The notes under the pieces were generated by a model, which was not told where the DNA came from, searched no databases, and saw only the letters and a list, made by a program, of their open reading frames with translations. A DNA stretch of 64,000 nucleotides from Parus major (taxonomy: Eukaryota; Chordata; Aves; Passeriformes; Paridae), in assembly GCF_001522545.3 (NCBI RefSeq), contig NC_031776.1, positions 24,895,995 through 24,959,994 on the forward strand. Direction: 5' to 3'. The translations under genes were made by a program, and so were the position numbers. This document shows positions 38,528 to 51,700 of this stretch, piece by piece (positions within the stretch are counted from its first letter, which is position 1; the number at the start of each line of letters is the position of its first letter).

Positions 38528-41500
38528 GAAGTGGAATGGGTTGGGCTACTGTCATTGTAGGCAATTTCATCAAAATGTTATGTACGTTTGACTTTACATT
38601 TTCTGTGTATATTCATAGAGGATCTTGCTTTTTGATAGATCCGTACTCAGTATCATATGTGCTGTTTTGAGTAAATATGCTTTGCCTTCTTGATGTCATA
38701 TGAATGCCCTTCTTTCTTAGGTCAAAATTAGTATCCACTTAAAACAACAGTAAATTACCCATCATTTACTGAAGTCTCTCCTGTTAACTGTGCAGAACTA
38801 TGGATTATTTTAATCACAGTTAGTATTGAAGACAGTAAGTTCTAGATTTTTTATTTTGTCTCTTGTCTCATGAAGACAGATTTTAGCAAATCTCACTTAT
38901 TAGCAAATGTTGGTTTTTTTAAAACATTCTAATCTAAATGTTGAGTGAATTTTGAAAATAAATTTAAAAAAAAGAAGAATCATGTTATTTTCAGTTAGTA
39001 CTCCTGATTATATTCCTATTTCTAGTTTATAGCAAAATCCGTATTCATTCTAATTTTGCTGGCCAGCTGGTAGAATGACTAAATATCATTATTTTAGACA
39101 AGATGGAATACCAAATTAATCCAAATATTCAGACAGCTTTGGCCTGGTCGAGGCTAATTTGTCTTTTAGCAGTGAAAAACAAAACCATGTTAGCAACAAA
39201 CATGCAAGTCATTGGTCACAAATTTTGCAAATGACACTCTAGGGAAAAGGATGATCATGTGAAACAGATTCTTTAATGTAATTACAAACATAGTATTTTT
39301 AGAGATATCTTTATTTAAATTGTGTTTATCCAAAGTAAGGGAGATCTAAGAATTTCATTGTTTTAGTTAGAGCATTCAGCAATCTACTCTGTGCAAATGG
39401 CCCTGTGTGGAAATCCTACTACTTGATTGTATGACCATTATGGGCAAAATTTTTACAAATGGCCCTGTGCTACTCAGGCTTCTCAATTGCCTTCTTTCCC
39501 ACCTTTTGTCTTCTCTCTTTTTCCTTATGAGCATCATATTCCATATCTTCTGCCTTAAAAAGATTGCAGTTGCCTCTGGCAATCAGTTAAACTGAGGATT
39601 TGCACTGAAGACAAGAAGACAGTTCTCCAGCTAGGGAAATAGATACTGTCCCAGATGCATTTGGGATCTGGGGCTCAGGTAGTGCCATGATAACAAAGCC
39701 ACACTCAAGTCTGAAAAACAGCATAGCAGTGTTAAGCTGTCCTGCCTGGTGGGTTTGGAGCACACACAAACACCAAAAACACATGGGCCTGCCCACAATG
39801 CCCTGTGGGTGTAGGACAGGATATTTCATACACATGGCACACATCCTCCCTGCTCTTACCAGTGCCCATGGCCTGCTTCTGTGGACCACTGTCACTGGAC
39901 ACAGTGTTAGCCAGACCTCTGATCTGAGTAGCTAATGCTGTTCTTAGACATTCTTATAAGTGGATAAAAGCAAAGAAAAAAAAATACTGAGCAAAGTGTT
40001 AGTTTTTACAAAAGTTACTTGAGAAGCAGGGTGCAGCTGTGCAGTTGTGAATGTTGTTGTAATATGAGGTGGAAGATAATGAAGTCTCCATGAATAATTC
40101 TGTTGTTATCCAGTCCCAACATAAATTCAGAAATGTTCTTTTTCTCTCATTACAGAGAACTTAATAAACAAATTGTGCACCTCAAAGCCTTGACTGTTTT
40201 CTCAGCTATTGTTGCTTTTGCTGCCACAAAAGCAATGTTCTTAATTCTCTTCAAGAAAACATGTAAAGTCTCTCAGGAATTTAGAAAAAAATAATTTAAT
40301 TTGACAGTCTGGAGTCTATTCAAAAGTCCCGTGATTTTCTCCAGCTATATGAATTTCAAACAAAATACAAGCTCTCAATCAGCTCAGAGTTTATCTATTT
40401 CACTTATGAAGGCTATTCTGCTTACTTTGTAACAGAGAACTTCTGGAATGCAGAACTATGAAAACTCTTTTCATCCCAGATTATTGAAGGTGCAGCAGCT
40501 ATCCCTGACCTTCATGTAAGCATGAAAGAAGTCCCTCCTGTTATTCAGTCTTCCCAGATGAAGCAGGTGTCACAGGAAACAGAGTGAAAACTCCACATAT
40601 ATTCAGGTTGCTGCTGACAGGTCTGACAGTCAGCTTAAAGAAACCACTTGAAGCTTCACCCACATTTAAGACAATGATTTAAAGTATTAAATTCCTTTAA
40701 AGTAGAATTTCACTTGGGTTACAGACAAAATCATAAAATTCCCTTACATTCTTCCCCAGACAGCAGTTGATTTTTTTTTTTTTTACTTAGTGATACTGAC
40801 AACTCATATATATTCACTAAGAGTTACAATGACTCCGGTGTGAGTCATTTGCCCATGCAACAAAAAAAGACATTAGCAACAAGGCATTTTCTCTGTATTT
40901 TGGCTTGTTTCTCAGTGCAAGGACACCATAATCAACAGTCAAAATACAATTTTCTTTCAGTGCTGTTCATTTCTTGTCTAGCTGCAAAATATCAGTGCAT
41001 GAGACTCCAGTTTGTCAGCATCCAAGAAGTCCTTGAGCTGACAAAGTGGTGAGAGGTACCTTGTGCTCCAGTGCTTGTCTGAGATACACATGGGCACAAT
41101 CTGTAATACAGTTACATTTTACTGCTAACATAGTTTAATTTATAATCTGATAAAACAGGATAGGTAAATATATTTCCTAATTAGAGAGGATAATATTGCA
41201 TCAGAGATACAGAAAAAACATTAAATAAACACATTGAGCCTCGAGGAAAGATAATATTATGTAATTACTTTAAATAACTATAATTAAGTACATACTCATT
41301 CTTTTTAATGTTTTCTATTCTGCAGTGAAATCTATTGCTTTGAGATGATCTTTTAGTATAGGAAAGAAACAAATGCCTTCCTTCTGTTTTCACCAAGAGA
41401 TAGAATAACATGTCATATATAGAGAAAGTGTTTTTCTGCAAGATTTCAGAAATGAAACCTACCAAAGATGCATATCTATGTTCCAATTATATTTCTTACT

Positions 41501-41720
41501 ATTATAATTTACTTCTTTATTTTCACTAACCAGAATGTTGAAACATACTTGATCAGTCCATGTTCATGGGAAAAAAAACCAACCAGGTATTTCTGTCATT
41601 CTAGTTGTTGGAATAAAGGTCTTGATGAAGCAATCAAAATGTATGCAGATTGCAGGGAGGAAAGAGTTCTACAATACACTACATCATTTTACACACCTCT
41701 CTGACCTGACCCATGGCCTT

Positions 41721-41750
41721 TCTAGATGTTCAAGGCTTGAACATTCTAGA
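41721..41750. repeat. Near-perfect 30-bp inverted repeat
   Basis: Tctagatgttcaag is followed almost at once by cttgaacattctaga, its reverse complement apart from one extra t. No terminal duplications were seen. It is a small foldback of unknown origin. Confidence 0.7.
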
Positions 41751-44700
41751 TGAATCCAGAGTGATAAAAATCACTTCCTTCACAAAAAGTTATCATCCCT
41801 TCAAGAACCCTGAACTATGTGGAAAACATGCAGTCAGGCCAACTTAGTTCACGGGTGTCTTAAGAGGGAGCTCAGGTTCCTGTGCTTATAAGGGAGAACT
41901 CTACACACAGCTGAGTATTTTGAGGTGCCAACACCCTCAGAGCATCTCTGAAACCAAGTTGGGGAAAAAGTCCTCGGTATAATCCACCTTGACATTCTCT
42001 GTTAGAAAATCAGAATGCTCTTCTACTTAAGTGTTTTCCCAGGCCAAATAAGGAAAAGCAGGCCTCAAAATAAGAAAAACAGGTAAGCATCACATTGGTG
42101 GGAATGAAATTCAATCTTCCTACACACTCCTCCACATAGTCATAATATTTGTTAGGGAAGTGAGACCCATGTCTGTGAGCTTCATTCAGACACCTGTGCC
42201 TTATAGGTCTATGCTTACTTCAGTAGGAATTAACTGGTAACTGGAATGCATAATGCAGAATCTGTACCTGTGGTACACACCAAGCTAAAGCCATGGGCCA
42301 TCAGGATTATATTCAGATGCTGATAAGTTATCAAGAGGCTTTCATTCAAGACTTTCTGAAAAGTGAAGTGGGATCTGAATTCCCAACCAATTCAGCTTGA
42401 TTGAGAGGACCATGGCTTAATCTTTCATAACAAGCATACTCAAGACATCAGCCACTTTTGGTTAATTGCTGTATGAATCACCAGACTGACTAAAATGCAG
42501 GACATTACTCCCTCAAAGTCTGTGCTAGATCACATTATTTGTGGTACAGTAAATGTGCATCACTACTGCCCACAGTGTGCCAGTGCTTTGCAACATTACT
42601 TCAAAATATATATCTTCACATATATGTGGTAGTATCTGACAGATAAATACTAGGAAATAGGCTGTAGCTGAAAGAATAGCCAAAACTTGAATAAATTGCC
42701 TTAGACAGATTAAGAGACCTTCATCACCAGAGCTGTAAAAGCAGATTAGACATATGTCTGTCACAAGTGGCTGCTTTTGCCTTGAGGAGACTTCAGTAAG
42801 TCTTCTACAAGCTTTTTTCTTAGGATTATTAAATATTCCTACATGACTCCCAAATGTATGAACATGAAAACAAAAACACAGGGTGTAAAAATGCCAAGTT
42901 TTGAGTCACCAATATACAAACAAATTTGAGAGAAATAGGATATTCTCTTTACTTCACAGATGTAAGATCAAATTCTATTGTATTAAATGGTTATAAGTAA
43001 CACATAATTTTTTTTTTCTATTGAAAACCTGAAATCTTCCCCCCAAATTAAAATCTCCAGTAATGTTTCTGATGTAAATCATGAAATTATCCATTTAGAA
43101 ATTACACAAGATGTGACACAATCATAATACCATCCAGTCAGAAACCAGATATGAAGGAACATGACTGGTAACAATGTTGTCTGAAGTATAGATATGAGTT
43201 AGAAAATTTTTGAATTCTCATATAAAAGCTGGTTTTTGTTTTGTTGTTTTTTTCAGAGTAAATGTTCTGTAAGAATATCCTGTTACATTGTACATAGAAC
43301 TCAGCACCCAGCTTAAATTCAGGCAAAAACTAAACATGAAATATATAATTCCAAAGTCATTAAATTCTCTACACTGAAACATTGCACAGTTAGAAATATT
43401 ATCACTGTTCTCCACACCTGCTGATCCAGCTTCAGGTAATAGATACAGATAAGTCTTCAAATTTTCTAGCCTAAACTACAACGATGATGTTTATTAGTTA
43501 AACTTATTTCTTAGACTATAGTCTTAATCATCTGCCATTTGGTTTCAAATTTATTCCACTTTTTTTAGAGTGTTTGAAAAAAAATAAAAAATAGTTGTGT
43601 TTTCACTACTCAGCTTACTTCTTTCTTTTGAAGATATTTGCAAAACACAAAAAAGTAGATTTCCAACATCAGCTCAAAATCACAATGAAAATTGGCTTAA
43701 AAAAGTATGACTCAAAACACAGTATTATTTCATACCACATACTGCACTTCACTAAGAGGGAAATGATCTTTGCATTTGACCTAAGTCAAAACAAAAAGAC
43801 ATTTAGAAAATAGGTAGGAAGTAACTGGTAAGAACACAGAAGCTTATCTTAAAAATTTTCACTGACACCTGTTAAGGGAGTTTTTGAATATTATAATCCA
43901 TTTGAGATACAGTAATCAGTACAGGTGTTGTGCACTGCTTCAGTTATGTGGGATAGAGTCCTACCAGTAATACATGACAAAGAAAAGTATTAAACTGTCT
44001 GAACCCTGAAACATGTGCTCTGAAATTGAAATGAAAATGCCTTCAGCTACATTCTCAAACTAAATAATGACTTCTCTTATACTTAAGGATCAAATCAAGG
44101 TTGTGGATAATAAAGTTTGCCTGTCAAACTCTACTGAAGTTTAAATAAGACTTTGTGTTATAAATTACATCTACATAAAATATCAAAGCTGTGAGATCAC
44201 AAGAAAAATAGCAAAGGAAATAATGACAAGTGGAATTAAAAAGGCCCAGACAGTTTTCTTGAGTAAATACATGGAAACATAAAAGATCTTACTGTATAGC
44301 CTTAAAGAATAAGTTGCATAGTTATTACTTCTGCAACGCTTTTTGCTGTGTTCCAAATAATTTAATTTCTGTTATTCTTTGACAAAATAGGCAGACCTGA
44401 TAAAGAAAAGACAAAATTTTTGCAGAAAAGAGCCCAGAGAGGATCTCATTTTTTGGGATTCATTAGCAGGACCAGAGGTTTGACAATAAAAAACATTAGT
44501 CTTCTAGGCCATTTCTAGTGAAAAAATAGAACAGAAATCAGCTACACCATTTTTATTCCCTTTCCCTCTATTCTCACTCAATCCTACTTCACAAGCAAAG
44601 TGGTTGAGAAATTCAGATTGTCTGGCAACTCTGTCTACTAGTGTGGAATGTAGTTAACAACAAAAAGGGGGAAATAAGCTGTTTGTGATTCAGGCGCATT

Positions 44701-47700
44701 GGAAATTACTAATTTCCTTTTCTTTCTTCCATTTCTAATCTCTACTGTCAAAATCATTCCCTGAATAAATATTTCAAGAGAGCTTTGATGATCTTGAAAC
44801 AGTCAGAGCTGGTATAAGCACAGTCTGGAAGACACTATCACCCTTCCAGTCTTCTCATCAGAAGGCATGAAAAAGATATGTGTGATGGGCTTTTACTTGC
44901 ATTTTCCTTCTTTCCATGAGAATAGAACAGTCACTTCATCCTCTAAATATTTTTAGAACATTCCTGTCCTGTATCTAAACCTGGAATGCCTTCATGCTCC
45001 TGAAATTTCTATATCCCTCACAAATCCTCAAGTATGTATTCTACAGAACTGAACACAGCAGTACGCTGTTCAAAAGTAGCACTGAAAGTGTTACAAAAAT
45101 GATGATCTGAAGCAAGTGTAAGATAGATCAGGTGTCTCTGTGTAAGACTATTTCCATCCCAGGAACACTACTGCTATGTTTTACCATGTTTTGTGTTAAA
45201 TTCAGAAACAGTCTTGGGAACAGGGATGTGACATCCATCTTCCCCATTTCTTAACAGCTAGCCTAAGCTGCATTGCATTGGATGTCACTCTGATGACAAA
45301 AATAGCTTGTTGTTCCTTCCCCATGCAAAAATTCAACAGCTTTTTTTTTTTTTAAGAAAAACTGAGGCCAAGGAAAATAAAATCTCTGTGGATCTTTCTA
45401 GCCCCAGGGGATCTCTATGACAGAAACTGGTTCATTCATTGCTAAAAATACTTCATTCATGGCTCTTGCCTGAGCAAAACAATGGTGTGGTGCTCATCTA
45501 CTCACCCTGGGCACACATCAAAATGTCTGTGAAACTGGATCTGATTGAACAGTCTGATATTGATAATATGAGATTATGCAGAATAAATTGTCTGTGGGGA
45601 CAGTGCTTCACCTCCACTGTTTCAAGGGTTCTCTGTGCGATGGAACTGAGCTTCTCCAGCGAAACAGTCTGTGATAAATCTGGTGTTCCTATTCCAAGAG
45701 ATCTCTATATTGTCAAACCAAAAGTCTGATGGCAGAACTGGCTTAACTTTTCCAAAAGAGCACACATATAACTTCTGAAATATCTGCAGAAGCAATTTTC
45801 CTTCTAAAGGATATAACATGAATTTCTATGAAACACAGATGTTCATCAACTTCCCTCCCACACCCTACTTGGGGCCCACTGGGAAATGAGATTGTGTATC
45901 ACCTAAGGCCATCCCAGAGAGCAATGTTTTAAATAAATAACTAAGACTTATTTGTCTTTGCCAGGAAATATCTTTTAAATAAATCTCTGCTTGTCCCTGT
46001 TGACTGTCACTATGCACAGCCGCAATTCTTATTTTCCTATTCCATTATTGCTCTTGCCGCTCAATACAGGGCATGTTTCTCTTTTACTCTCATCAAATAC
46101 CTTTCTTATCAGTTTAAAATCTAATTTACTTTCCTTGGTTACAGTTTTAAACTAGATTTTTACAGTTTTTACACTAGATTCCCTTTTGCATTAGTATTAA
46201 TATCTAAAGTATTAGCTGATAGTTCCTGTACTTTTTAAAAATCTTCATGAAAGTTATCTCTATTATGAGATAAGGATAGCAATAAGAGCCAGAGACACAG
46301 ATGATTTTTTATGCTTAACACAGCACAGGGACATTCTTTAGGGATGGGAAAATCAAGTACAAATTTTTGTGCTACTCAGCCAACTGAAGAATGCTTGAAT
46401 GACAGTGCTGCAGACTATCCATCTGAGATACATGTGCAATGTTGGATTTGTGAGCAAGGAGAGAAGAGACTGGGATCGATAGCTTAACAATTAAATATTG
46501 ATTAATATCAATCAAAGTTTTAATTTGAGCAGTTTCCCAAGATTTGGACTTTACAGAACTGTATTCTATAGGTCATCTCACCCAACACACACCACAAAAT
46601 AAGTCCATGTACATTAAAATCTAACAAACCCCATAAACAAGTTGGGGCCTTCAGCAGAGAACAGCAACATTTCTTGCAGGAAAGAAGAAACAAACAAACA
46701 GAAGAATTAAGACTAAATAGGTAACAGTTGTATCCAATGTCTATTAGAAGGCAGATTTGTCTGTCTCTGCCAGCCTTTCTGGTACCTTTCTGTAAAATGG
46801 CAGCTAGTTATTAGACACTCTAGGCACCACTGAGGACCAAGGCATGCAATATTTTAACAAGTGTTAAAGACACCTCTAGGGTCTACCAGAAAAAAAGAAA
46901 TGGTGTTCCTGTGGATGCTCCAAAGTACAGGAGTCTTCAATCCCACACCCTCATCCTCAAATGTATAATTTAGGTTGACTACAGATTTCTCAGAATGGTC
47001 CTTACCTACTAAAAAGGGTAGGCATCTGTGAGCTTATGAAGTATTTGCAACGCAATAAAGAGTTAGTTGAATCTCTGCCCTGATGCATTGAAATTTTCAC
47101 AATGTGCTTTCCAGTGAATCATATCTTGACACTCCCCTCACTTTTCAGTCATAATTGAAAGACCTAAGGATCTAAGTTTCCTCTCACAAGCATCAGTACA
47201 CAGACATAATTCCACTGGACTTAATTTATAGTTATACTAATGTCCTTTTACACCATTCAGCTTTAAATTAGATACCAATATTCAAGAGCATTAATCAGAA
47301 TCAGGCACTGAAGCCTTGACTAGAATTCCTCACTTAGACAAAACCAAGAAAACAAAATCAGCAGCTGGGACTTGTTTTAAGTAAGTGCAGAGGCTGCCCT
47401 TTCTATACAGAAAGGAGCTGTGAAGCTCTTTAGTCTGACTAAAAGCTGAAATATCTTTGTTTCTATGCTTTGCCTCTTTTATCACCATAAAACATAAAGC
47501 CAAGAGAAAAAGAAGGATGATTAAACACCCACTAGTGGAAATCCATGGATGCAAAGCATTTCTCACTTGGGTCTCTTAGCTGTCAGGACTTTTGTTAGGC
47601 AAGGGTGGTTTGCAGGAGCATACACCTGTCAACAGTAACAGAAGTTACTTTAAAGAAGTTTATCTGCATCCATCTGGAGAAAATAACTCCTAGTGACAGA

Positions 47701-48100
47701 AGTGCACATAGCCACAGTCAACAAAGATGATGGCAGTGAACAAGTCAGAAACTAAAATGATAGCCATAAAACTCTTTGTTTACATTTGCAGAAATATATG
47801 TTTTCTATAACAGCCTGAAGTTTGGAAGGCTGCAATGTCATATACCATCAGAGACAGGTGTGCCTCTCTTTCCCAGGATTTCTCAAGGCACACACTGCAT
47901 CAGAGTTATAAGAAAATAAAGAAGCAAAGAAATACAGCAAAAGGTAAAATGAAGGAGAATAAGCCCTAGTTCAGTTAAATCAGGCTTTCTGACTATCAGG
48001 TCAAGAGAGAGTGTGTCAAGAAAAATGAATCATATTCCTGGTTCCCATATTGATTATGTAGCTTTGCTCAAATTACTGAATTTCCTCATTCCTCATTTAA

Positions 48101-48105
48101 CACTG
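48101..48105. repeat. Probable target-site duplication, left copy
   Basis: The pentamer cactg abuts the TG end of the LTR and matches cacag at 48678-48682 in four of five positions. A 5-bp duplication fits ERVL-class integration. The CA-rich right flank makes the match less certain. Confidence 0.5.
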
Positions 48106-48364
48106 TGTGCTGGTAGTTTTGACTGAGATAGAGTTAATTTTCTTCACAAAATGGGGCTATGTTTTGGATTTGGGCTGGAACCTGCACTGATAATACAGAA
48201 GTGTTTCAGTTATTGCTGAGCAGTGCTTGCACAGTCAAGGCCTTTTCTCTTCCTCACATCACCCCACCAGCAAAGAGGCTTGGAGGGCACAAAAAGTTGG
48301 GAGGAGCTGACCCCAGCTGACCACAGGGATATTCCATGTATTCCATGTAGTGCCATGCTCAGCA

Positions 48365-48370
48365 TATAAA
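48365..48370 (+). promoter_or_regulatory. LTR TATA box
   Basis: Tataaa within agcatataaagctggggg, at the position of the U3 core promoter in this LTR type. Whether it is still active cannot be seen from the sequence. Confidence 0.7.
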
Positions 48371-48547
48371 GCTGGGGGAGGAGAAGGAAGGAGGGACATT
48401 CAGTGTGATAATGTTTTTCTTCCCAAGTCACTGCTGTGTGATGGAGCCCTGGTCTCCTGGGGATGGCTGAACCCCTGCCTGCCCATGGGAAATGGTGACT
48501 TAATTCCTTGGTTTGCTTTGCTTGCATGTGCAGCTTTTACTTCACCT

Positions 48548-48553
48548 ATTAAA
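48548..48553 (+). terminator. LTR polyadenylation signal ATTAAA
   Basis: Attaaa within cctattaaaatgcttg, about 180 bases after the TATA box and about 125 before the LTR end. This is the expected place for the end of R. Confidence 0.65.
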
Positions 48554-48682
48554 ATGCTTGTACCTCAACCCAGGAGTTTTCTTCATTTCATTTTTCTGAT
48601 TCTCATCCCCATCCCTCTGGGGGCAGTGAGCAGGTGGCTGTGTGGGGCTCAGCTAATGACTGGGTTAAACCAAAACACACAG

Positions 48683-48712
48683 ATTCACACAGACACACAC
48701 ACAGACACATAC
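48683..48712. repeat. CA-rich simple repeat next to the LTR
   Basis: Interrupted CA repeats (acacagacacacacacagacaca type) directly follow the LTR. They confuse the right boundary and the duplication call. Confidence 0.75.
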
Positions 48713-51700
48713 AAAATGTCAGTCTCAGTTCATTGTTAAGTTGGTCTGAAATCCTCAGATAAAGCCTACTCAACATGACTGTTCTAAATGTCAACAGCTT
48801 GCACAGCTGAGGCAACCTGGAACTTCTCTGACAAAGAAGGGTGGTTGTACAGCTTTGCCAGCCGCTGAGGAAGACTGAATGCTGTAGAGAAAAACAAAAT
48901 CTACTTCTGTAGAAAAGTAAAAATTGGTAATATTGACCAGATGATAAGAAAGCCCTAGTGTGGTAAAGGAGAAAATACAGTTCTGTTCTGGGTTACAGCT
49001 GAATGAACCTTTAGTAACATGCTATTTTACAGATTACCTGAGTTTCTGCATCTTAAATAGGGATATGATGTCTACCTATGCCAGGGAAGAAGAGAAGGCT
49101 TGGGAACAAGGACAAGTCTTGAGAGTCACACTCCCTCTGAACAAATGTTTTTCTGCAAAATGCTTCACTGTGATTTCATTTATGTAAGAAGAAAATGCAT
49201 AGCATTGTTGTGGAAAACAAATTTTCAGACATATTTACTACTGCTACATATGAATCATGCTTGGACTTGTACCTGTATGCTTGGATTCCCTTAAAATAAA
49301 GTCTTATTCTTTTACAACATGATCCTGCAAAGTTCCTTTGTGTTCTAACTCCAGAGTAATTTCTCTGGAGGAGATGACCAATGTACTTTTTAATACTTTG
49401 TTTCTTTCCAGATCAGACCACTATTTACATTAACGACTTCACTATTTCCTAGACCCTAATTTGAACTTTGATGTATTGCCATTTTCATTTACTTTCTTTT
49501 TCCACTATTTGGAATTTTAACAGAGCCTGCACAAGTGTTCCCATCCAAGCCAATTTGGAATTAATCTTTCAAGTAGGAGCTCATGTTACAGTATCAGATG
49601 TTCTAGTCACTAACAGTGCATTTGCTAAATTTCCATAATTCCATAAGATTGTACTTCTGCTTTAAAAAAAGCACTGACATTTTTGCCTGTCAATATTTTC
49701 TCATTGCTCGTGACATAGTTGTTCTCAAAACTCACAGTGAATCCTTTCTCTGTCTATATACACCATAATTATGCAGGAATGAAAATTAGATCTAACACAT
49801 ATAATTGCCATAATCACGTATATGGACTTTTTTTTAACTTGAACAATCCTTTCTCCAATTTTTCCCTTGCCCCAGTAAATACCCATAGATCACAGTAAAT
49901 AAACTGAAGGTCCAGTGTTTGCATCATCAGACCTTCCTTTGACCAAGCTGTGCAGCACCTCACTGGCTCTCACTCCGAAGCTATTTGGAAAGGATCCTAA
50001 TCTGTGTACCAATGGTGTGCTGTCTTCCATTCCTTATAAAAGACATTCTAAAGGTGAAGTCAATTAAGGCTAGCAAGTTTATATGAAGCAAAATTAGTCA
50101 GTGAATCATACTTTTTCATTTGCATATAGTGATTATTGTATCTCTTAATTTTATCAAATAGGCAATAAGGATGGCATTTACCCCCAAAAAAATTAGACAT
50201 TGCTGGTATATAATTATATCTAATCTCATCACCTTGGGCTCCCTCTCTAGCCAGCCAAGAGATTGGTCTGCTTGAGAATGATTGATCTGATCTATAGGGT
50301 ATGTCTAATTTGGGCAGTGAAATTCTAAGCTGAGACAGAAGCAAAAACTCGGTACTGTGTGCATAACTAAAGAGTGTGCTCCCAAAGGACTTTCTCTCAA
50401 TTAAAAACAGATCTTATATAGTATTCAGAGAGTTGTCTTTGATTGTTCCCATTTTGATTATTTGACATACAGTGAAAAAAGAGTGATAAGGTGAAAGTGC
50501 TTTCCAGAGCCAAAGTATATGCAACAATAAACTACTAAGTTTATAGAACCATAATAATTTATTTAGTTTTATGATGATGGATGGCTTTCATTAATAGTAT
50601 TACTGCTATTATTAATAATGCTTACCATCTATGATGATTCTTATCAGAATCTTATGCAGAGGGGAAATGCTGGTAATGTGTAATGAAAAACGGTGCAAAA
50701 GATCTTTCCTGTCCCTGAATAATTTTCTTTTGTTTTTGCAGTTTGGTGAAACATGTTCAAAAAGGAACCACACAGCCATGGGGTGAAGCACCTGCCCAGC
50801 ATATCTCTGGCACAGTTCTGCCCTTCCTATACAAAACACCAAACTGTTACACTGCACAAAGAAACACCAGCCTAGGCAGGCAACCTCAACAGTTTTCCTG
50901 ATAATGATTCCTCTGTGAAAGAAATCAGTTATTTTTGTAACAGAATATCTTCCTCCAAAACTGGAATTCTGATGCTTAATCATGCCATTACTCCATATTT
51001 CTGATGGCAATCATCAAAGATATTTATAAGGCAGCACAAATCACCTACTCCATCTCAGTTATCTACTTTCAACAGTTGCCATCCTAAGCTGGTTTCCCTC
51101 TATTGTTAGCTTTGTTTCACATGCTGTGGATAAAGGTTTTAAAGACTCATCCTTGTTTGAAGCATTCTCATTTCACCAGACTCTTTCTGAGTTTTCAGAT
51201 CTCCTCAGATCAGGAGAGGAAAATGATGTGCCTGTGTGAATAGTCCAAGTTCCCATTCTGAGAGTATTTTAAGTTGTTACATTCTTCCTAAAGCTCCCTG
51301 ATGGCGCACCTAATATTCAGATTTTTTCAAATTCAATGCTAGAGTTTTCTTGATCATTGACTTTCCCTTTCCACAGGATAGTACCAATCTGACAGGGAAA
51401 ATAATGATCTGTGTTTATATAGTCTAATAGGAACTGTCAAAACAGCCACCAGTCAATCAGTCATCTGTCTCTCCTTTTTCAAAGCATTTTATAACTCTTT
51501 GTGGACTTGTACAGGTTCCAGACAGATATGGCACAAGATACAGTTGATTTAGAATGTCATGCATTATCGATAAAAAACCTTCAAGGACTCCTTCTTTGTC
51601 TCATTATGAAACAGAAGGAAAAGTGCATAGCAGGGAGAATACTAGACATGAATAGACATATTTTTTTTTTTCCTGAGTCCTTAACATGTCATGAAACATA

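Larger units (their letters stand above)
38528..48105. other. Gene-free AT-rich unique DNA
   Basis: No gene is supported. Frames up to 102 codons (minus, 39587-39895) are unrecognised. The patch 39600-39930 is richer in G+C than its surroundings but has no promoter or exon signals. A near-perfect inverted repeat is listed at 41721-41750. Poly-T runs occur at 40771-40782 and near 45341-45353. Nothing else stands out. Confidence 0.6.
48106..48677 (+). mobile_element. Solo LTR, ERVL-like, songbird type
   Basis: It starts tgtgctggtagttttgactg and ends ttaaaccaaaaca. I recognise the order of words (gatagagttaattttc, then ggctatgttttggattt, then gggatattccatg, then a TATA box with aagctgggggagg, then cccaagt, ggagatggctgaac-like and ggctgtgtggggctcag) as an LTR type very common in passerine genomes. 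It has a TATA box at 48365-48370 and an ATTAAA signal at 48548-48553, about 180 bases apart, which defines U3, R and U5. A small deletion after ttcttcaca shortens it against my memory of the consensus. No internal retroviral sequence adjoins it, so it is a solo LTR. The frame of 129 codons across it is an artefact. Confidence 0.88.

Noticed and set aside
38437..38670. 77-codon frame starting in the telomeric tract
   Set aside because: Its Arg/Val-rich start is translated TTAGGG-like repeat.
40103..40294. Exon after the acceptor-like ctctcattacag at about 40143-40154
   Set aside because: The following frame is unremarkable and such acceptor-like strings recur many times in this T-rich window.
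48350..48739. 129-codon plus-strand frame
   Set aside because: It lies across the R and U5 parts of a solo LTR and the adjoining CA repeat, which is not coding sequence.
50612..51010. 132-codon minus-strand frame, longest clean frame in the window
   Set aside because: No recognisable family, and rough stop-codon arithmetic for DNA this AT-rich predicts about one frame this long by chance.
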